Shown: piece after piece, positions 63,967-64,000 of the stretch
Numbering within the stretch: the first letter of the stretch is position 1
Layout of the letters: each line of letters starts with the position of its first letter
Source of the DNA: Effusibacillus pohliae DSM 22757
Lineage (GTDB): Bacteria > Bacillota > Bacilli > Tumebacillales > Effusibacillaceae
Assembly (NCBI RefSeq): GCF_000376225.1
Contig: NZ_AQXL01000128.1
Span: 1 to 64,000 of the forward strand
Length of the DNA stretch: 64,000 nucleotides
Direction of reading: 5' to 3'
Translations under genes and position numbers: made by a program
Notes under the pieces: generated by a model
Told to the model about the DNA's origin: nothing
What the model saw: only the letters and a program-made list of their open reading frames with translations
The model's database searches: none

Positions 63967-64000
63967 GCAGGTCCCTCCCTCTGAAGGAAGCGTCCGCCCC
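63963..64000 (-). CDS. Possible 3' end of an upstream flagellar gene
   Basis: Eleven sense codons enter from the window edge and end in a TGA overlapping the FlbD start as ATGA. In B. subtilis the hook gene flgE occupies this place. The fragment (G-G-R-F-L-Q-R-E-G-P-A) is too short to identify the product; only the overlap arrangement supports it. Confidence 0.3.
   Translation of the reverse strand, partial: GGRFLQREGPA

Overview
The window is one stretch of chromosome from a GC-rich, endospore-forming, flagellated Firmicute. The evidence is SpoIIIE, both dipicolinate synthase subunits, YmxH and YlxY for sporulation, Gram-positive PolC, FliY and CheC/CheD for the phylum, and strong GGAGG ribosome binding sites. 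Gene order follows the Bacillus subtilis fla/che - rpsB - polC - nusA - pnp - dpa - spoIIIE region almost gene for gene. A member of Bacillales, perhaps Alicyclobacillaceae-like, is my inference; no rRNA gene is present to confirm it.

Almost all genes lie on the minus strand, so transcription runs from high to low coordinates. From the right edge: (i) 64.0-46.9 kb is the distal fla/che operon (flbD, fliL, fliM, fliY, cheY, fliO, fliP, fliQ, fliR, flhB, flhA, flhF, flhG, cheB, cheA, cheW, cheC, cheD, a small membrane protein, sigD), followed by a FapA-like protein, a SwrB-like protein and a YceG-like membrane protein (46.9-44.4 kb). (ii) 44.4-36.8 kb holds rpsB-tsf-pyrH-frr-uppS-cdsA-dxr-proS. 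rasP, normally between dxr and proS, is absent. (iii) 36.7-31.5 kb holds a glycosyltransferase, a nested palindromic repeat and polC. (iv) 31.4-20 kb holds rimP-nusA-rnpM-ylxQ-infB-rbfA-nrnA-truB-ribF, two small coupled genes with their own promoter, then rpsO and pnp. (v) 19.9-16.2 kb holds ylxY, mlpA, dut, a plus-strand type I toxin-like gene and ymxH. (vi) 16.0-5.5 kb holds dpaA-dpaB-asd-dapG-dapA (lysine and dipicolinate precursors), rnjB, tepA, ylzJ and spoIIIE. (vii) 5.4-0 kb is more variable: small orphan genes, nth, a LexA-type operator between divergent genes, an SDR/Lin0512 pair, a DsbA-like protein, a cold shock protein and the 5' end of an IS110-family element cut by the window edge.

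Most of the window is conserved housekeeping DNA. The less ordinary signals are the LexA-box orphan gene near 3 kb, the small toxin-like gene near 16.8 kb, the coupled small gene pair near 23 kb, dispersed intra-operon palindromes at 36, 45.4 and 59.1 kb, the missing rasP, the repeat-bearing FliY linker, and the IS110 left end with possible bridge RNA. I did not find a clear large new multi-gene system. Start sites were chosen from ribosome binding sites and family length, and several differ from the longest reading frame.
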